Positions 61,687 through 64,000 of a DNA stretch of 64,000 bases are shown one piece after another. The DNA lies in the NCBI RefSeq assembly GCF_004681125.1, contig NZ_SIHO01000001.1, positions 755,149 through 819,148 on the forward strand, read 5' to 3'. The notes below the pieces were generated by a model that saw nothing but the letters and a program-made list of their open reading frames with translations, was not told the DNA's origin and made no database searches. The position numbers and the translations under genes were made by a program. Numbering within the stretch: position 1 is the first letter of the stretch; every line of letters starts with the position of its first letter. This DNA is from Glacieibacterium arshaanense (GTDB lineage Bacteria; Pseudomonadota; Alphaproteobacteria; Sphingomonadales; Sphingomonadaceae).

Positions 61687-64000
61687 TTACGCGGCCGCGC
61701 GCTTTGCGACGCCGGGCCAGCGCGCCCAGAGTTCGGCCGCCTTGGCCTTGGCTTCTTCGGCGGCCTTGGCCTTGACCGGCCCGAAGCCGCGCACGCCGAG
61801 CGGCAATGCGGCGATTTCATTGGCCAGCGCGGCGTTGTCGGCGTTGAGCCCGGTCAGAAGCTTTTCGATATCGGCTTCGTAGTCGCTAATCGCGGCGCGT
61901 TCCCCGCGGCGCTCGTCGCTGTAGCCGAAGATGTCGAACGCCGTACCGCGCAGGCCCTTCAGCTTGGCGAGCAGCCCGAATGCGGTGAAGATCCACGGCC
62001 CGAAGCTGTATTTCTTCGGGCGACCGGTGGCGGGGTCGAGCTTGGCGAAGATCGGTGGCGACAGCTGCACCTTGGCCGCGCCGCCGCTGAACTGCGCGTC
62101 GAACGCGGCGCGGAAGCGGCCGTCGCTGTACAGGCGGCCGACTTCATATTCGTCCTTGTACGCCATCAGCTTGTACATCGACCGCGCCACGGTTTCGGCG
62201 AGCACGTCATTGCCGCTCGCCCGCACGCGCGCCACCAATGTGTTGAAGCGCGCGGCGTAGTTGGCGTCCTGATACGCGGTCAGGTCGGCGATGCGACGCG
62301 CGATGATGTCGTCGAGGCTGGTCGCCGGCGGCGGCAGCGCCGGCCCACGCGCGGCGTCAACCATTTCAAGCACCTTCGACGGGCTGTGCGCGAGCAGGCG
62401 ACCCAGCGCAAAGGCGCGCTTGTTGAACGGAATCGCCACGCCGTTGAGGTCGATCGCCGCTTCGATGCTTTCGCGCTTCAATGGGATCAACCCCTGCTGC
62501 CAGGCAAAGCCCATCAGCAGGATATTGGCGCCAATGGCATCACCCAGCAGCATTGTCGCGATGGTATCGGCGGCGATGAAGCTGGTGGCATTGGGGTTCG
62601 ACGCGTTGCGGATGGCCTTTTCGACGGCCTTCGAGCGGAAATCCAAGTCGCGGTTGCGCGCGAAATCGGCAGTCGGCGCAATCTCGCCGTTCGCCACCAC
62701 CGCTGTGCGGTTGGGTAACATCAGCGTTTGGCAGGCACGGTCGGCGGCAACCACGGCGTCGCACGCCAGCACCAGGTCGGCGCCGCCGGCGATGATGCGC
62801 GGGGACAGCAAGTCTTCGTCATGCTCGGCCAGGCGCACATGGCTGTAAACCGCGCCGCCCTTCTGCGCGAGGCCGGCCATGTCGGCGGTCGTCGCGGCCT
62901 TGCCTTCGAGGTAGCCTGCGGTGCCGAGCAGCGCCGACACGGTCAGCACGCCGGTGCCGCCGATGCCGGTGACCATGATGTTGTAGCCGTCGCTGGGCGA
63001 GGCGATCACCGGGTCGGGCACGGCGCTGAGGTCGACGGTGTCGACCGCCTTGGCCTTGCGGACCTCGGCACCCGAAACCGTGACAAAGCTCGGGCAGAAG
63101 CCCTTGAGACAGCTGTAATCCTTGTTGCAGCTCGACTGGTTGATCTTGCGCTTGCGACCGAATTCGGTCTCGACCGGCTCGATGCTGACGCAGTTCGATT
63201 GCACCGAGCAATCGCCGCAGCCTTCGCAGACGGCGCTGTTGATGAAGATGCGCTGGTCGGGGTCGGCCATCAGCTTGCGCTTCCGGCGGCGGCGCTTTTC
63301 GGCGGCGCAGGTCTGATCGAAAATGATGACCGTGCAGCCCGGCGTGTTGCGCATTTCGTCCTGCACCGCGGGCAGCGCCGAACGGTCGTACAGCGGCACG
63401 CCGTCGGGCAGCTTGACGCCGTCATAGCGCGACAGGTCTTCGGTCAGCACGACGACCTTCTTGGCGTGTTCGGCGACCATCTGCGCGGCGATCATCGGCA
63501 CGGTCAGTTCGCCGTCATGCGTCTGGCCGCCGGTCATGGCGACCGCGTCATTGTAGAGGATTTTATAGGTGATGTTGGTCTTCGCGGCGATCGACTGGCG
63601 CACCGCGAGCAGGCCCGAGTGGAAATAGGTGCCGTCGCCAAGGTTGGCGAAGACATGGTTTTCGGTGGTGAACGGCGCTTCGCCAACCCAGGTCACGCCT
63701 TCGCCACCCATCTGCGTGAAGGTTTCGGCGCGGTCCATCCACAGCGCCATGATGTGGCAGCCGATGCCCGCCAACGCGCGCGAGCCTTCGGGCGGCTTGG
63801 TCGAGGTGTTGTGCGGGCAGCCCGAGCAGAAATACGGCGGGCGCTTGATCGGCACATCATACGCGGCGGCCTTGCCGTCCTGGTCGGTAAAGAACGCCAG
63901 CTTCGCGCGGATCGCGTCGGTGTCGTAATATTTCTGGATACGCGCCGCGACGATGTGCGCGATGACGCCGGGCGACAGTTCGTTGTCGGGCGACAGCAGC
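61687..64000 (-). CDS. Indolepyruvate ferredoxin oxidoreductase, fused alpha-beta type (N-terminus outside window)
   Basis: The frame is open to the right edge; about 770 C-terminal residues are present of a protein that is usually near 1,150. Visible are the end of the ThDP-binding part (CSGCPHNTSTKPPEGSR, GEGVTWVGEAPF, GDGTYFHSG), a ferredoxin-like cysteine cluster (CEGCGDCSVQSNC, then CNKDYSCLKGFCPS), the gamma-type domain (GIGGTGVLTVSALL, AGLAQKGGAVYSHV), and a C-terminal domain of the DUF6537 type (YEVGRLYSDGRFR). It oxidatively decarboxylates aryl pyruvates to aryl-acetyl-CoA with reduced ferredoxin. Convergent with MAPEG. Confidence 0.93.
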   Translation of the reverse strand, partial: LLSPDNELSPGVIAHIVAARIQKYYDTDAIRAKLAFFTDQDGKAAAYDVPIKRPPYFCSGCPHNTSTKPPEGSRALAGIGCHIMALWMDRAETFTQMGGEGVTWVGEAPFTTENHVFANLGDGTYFHSGLLAVRQSIAAKTNITYKILYNDAVAMTGGQTHDGELTVPMIAAQMVAEHAKKVVVLTEDLSRYDGVKLPDGVPLYDRSALPAVQDEMRNTPGCTVIIFDQTCAAEKRRRRKRKLMADPDQRIFINSAVCEGCGDCSVQSNCVSIEPVETEFGRKRKINQSSCNKDYSCLKGFCPSFVTVSGAEVRKAKAVDTVDLSAVPDPVIASPSDGYNIMVTGIGGTGVLTVSALLGTAGYLEGKAATTADMAGLAQKGGAVYSHVRLAEHDEDLLSPRIIAGGADLVLACDAVVAADRACQTLMLPNRTAVVANGEIAPTADFARNRDLDFRSKAVEKAIRNASNPNATSFIAADTIATMLLGDAIGANILLMGFAWQQGLIPLKRESIEAAIDLNGVAIPFNKRAFALGRLLAHSPSKVLEMVDAARGPALPPPATSLDDIIARRIADLTAYQDANYAARFNTLVARVRASGNDVLAETVARSMYKLMAYKDEYEVGRLYSDGRFRAAFDAQFSGGAAKVQLSPPIFAKLDPATGRPKKYSFGPWIFTAFGLLAKLKGLRGTAFDIFGYSDERRGERAAISDYEADIEKLLTGLNADNAALANEIAALPLGVRGFGPVKAKAAEEAKAKAAELWARWPGVAKRAAA

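Overview
The window is GC-rich, densely packed alphaproteobacterial DNA. Short PEP-CTERM tails of the PEPxxWAxMIxGFG type, the protein similarities and the compact gene spacing point to Sphingomonadales, perhaps a Sandarakinorhabdus/Polymorphobacter-like lineage (genus inferred, not shown). It looks like core chromosome. I see no insertion sequence, prophage, CRISPR array or rRNA, and one tRNA.

Layout. 1-2.7 kb: 3' end of an HtrA/DegP protease, a spinster-type MFS transporter, and a deletion scar joining fragments of motB and fliA. 2.7-9 kb: phasin, esterase, lepA, cytochrome c', ferredoxin-NADP reductase, epoxide hydrolase. 9-13.7 kb: tRNA-Pro(CGG), enoyl-CoA hydratase, patatin, HAD hydrolase and an M48 protease gene broken by a stop codon. 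13.7-16.6 kb: TetR operon with a perfect operator, a bicovalent-type flavin oxidase and a PhlG-like C-C hydrolase. 16.6-18.6 kb: PlcP-like phospholipase and glycosyltransferase behind a four-repeat Pho box, which looks like a phosphate-starvation lipid-remodelling operon. 18.8-26 kb: tandem secreted amidohydrolases, an RpiR regulator, SRAP protein, esterase and penicillin-acylase-family enzyme. 26-33.6 kb: S9 peptidase, aminotransferase-V-fold enzyme, thioesterase, SRPBCC, iron ADH, CoA-transferase and SDR. 33.6-35.3 kb: a membrane TrkA-like/RyR-domain protein. 35.4-38.8 kb: ilvBNC. 38.9-40 kb: first PEP-CTERM protein. 40.3-45.5 kb: miaA and serB (start codons overlap head to head), DUF4403, two acyltransferases. 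45.8-50.5 kb: gatC-gatA-gtrA-GT2-gatB. 50.6-55.4 kb: MetX-like hydrolase, ATLF-like metalloprotease, D-aminoacylase homologue, second PEP-CTERM protein. 55.7-61.6 kb: DUF3089, ruvX, pyrB, pyrC', Sel1/SPOR protein, MAPEG. The right edge holds most of a fused indolepyruvate ferredoxin oxidoreductase.

Cross-cutting signals. Five copies of a roughly 32-bp inverted repeat (GCCTCCGGCGGGC ends with a variable inner hairpin) lie between genes; three separate convergent pairs, and two supply the stop codon and an identical ASGGQA tail to unrelated proteins. Both PEP-CTERM genes have a sigma-54-type -24/-12 element at about the same distance from the start codon. Several genes have a TTGnnn-N16-18-TAnnnn promoter ending only 5-9 nt before the ATG, which suggests leaderless mRNAs.

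The most surprising items are the repeat family, the paired sigma-54/PEP-CTERM arrangement, the flagellar deletion scar, the Pho-boxed lipid operon, the TetR/flavin oxidase/PhlG-like operon and the RyR-domain membrane protein.
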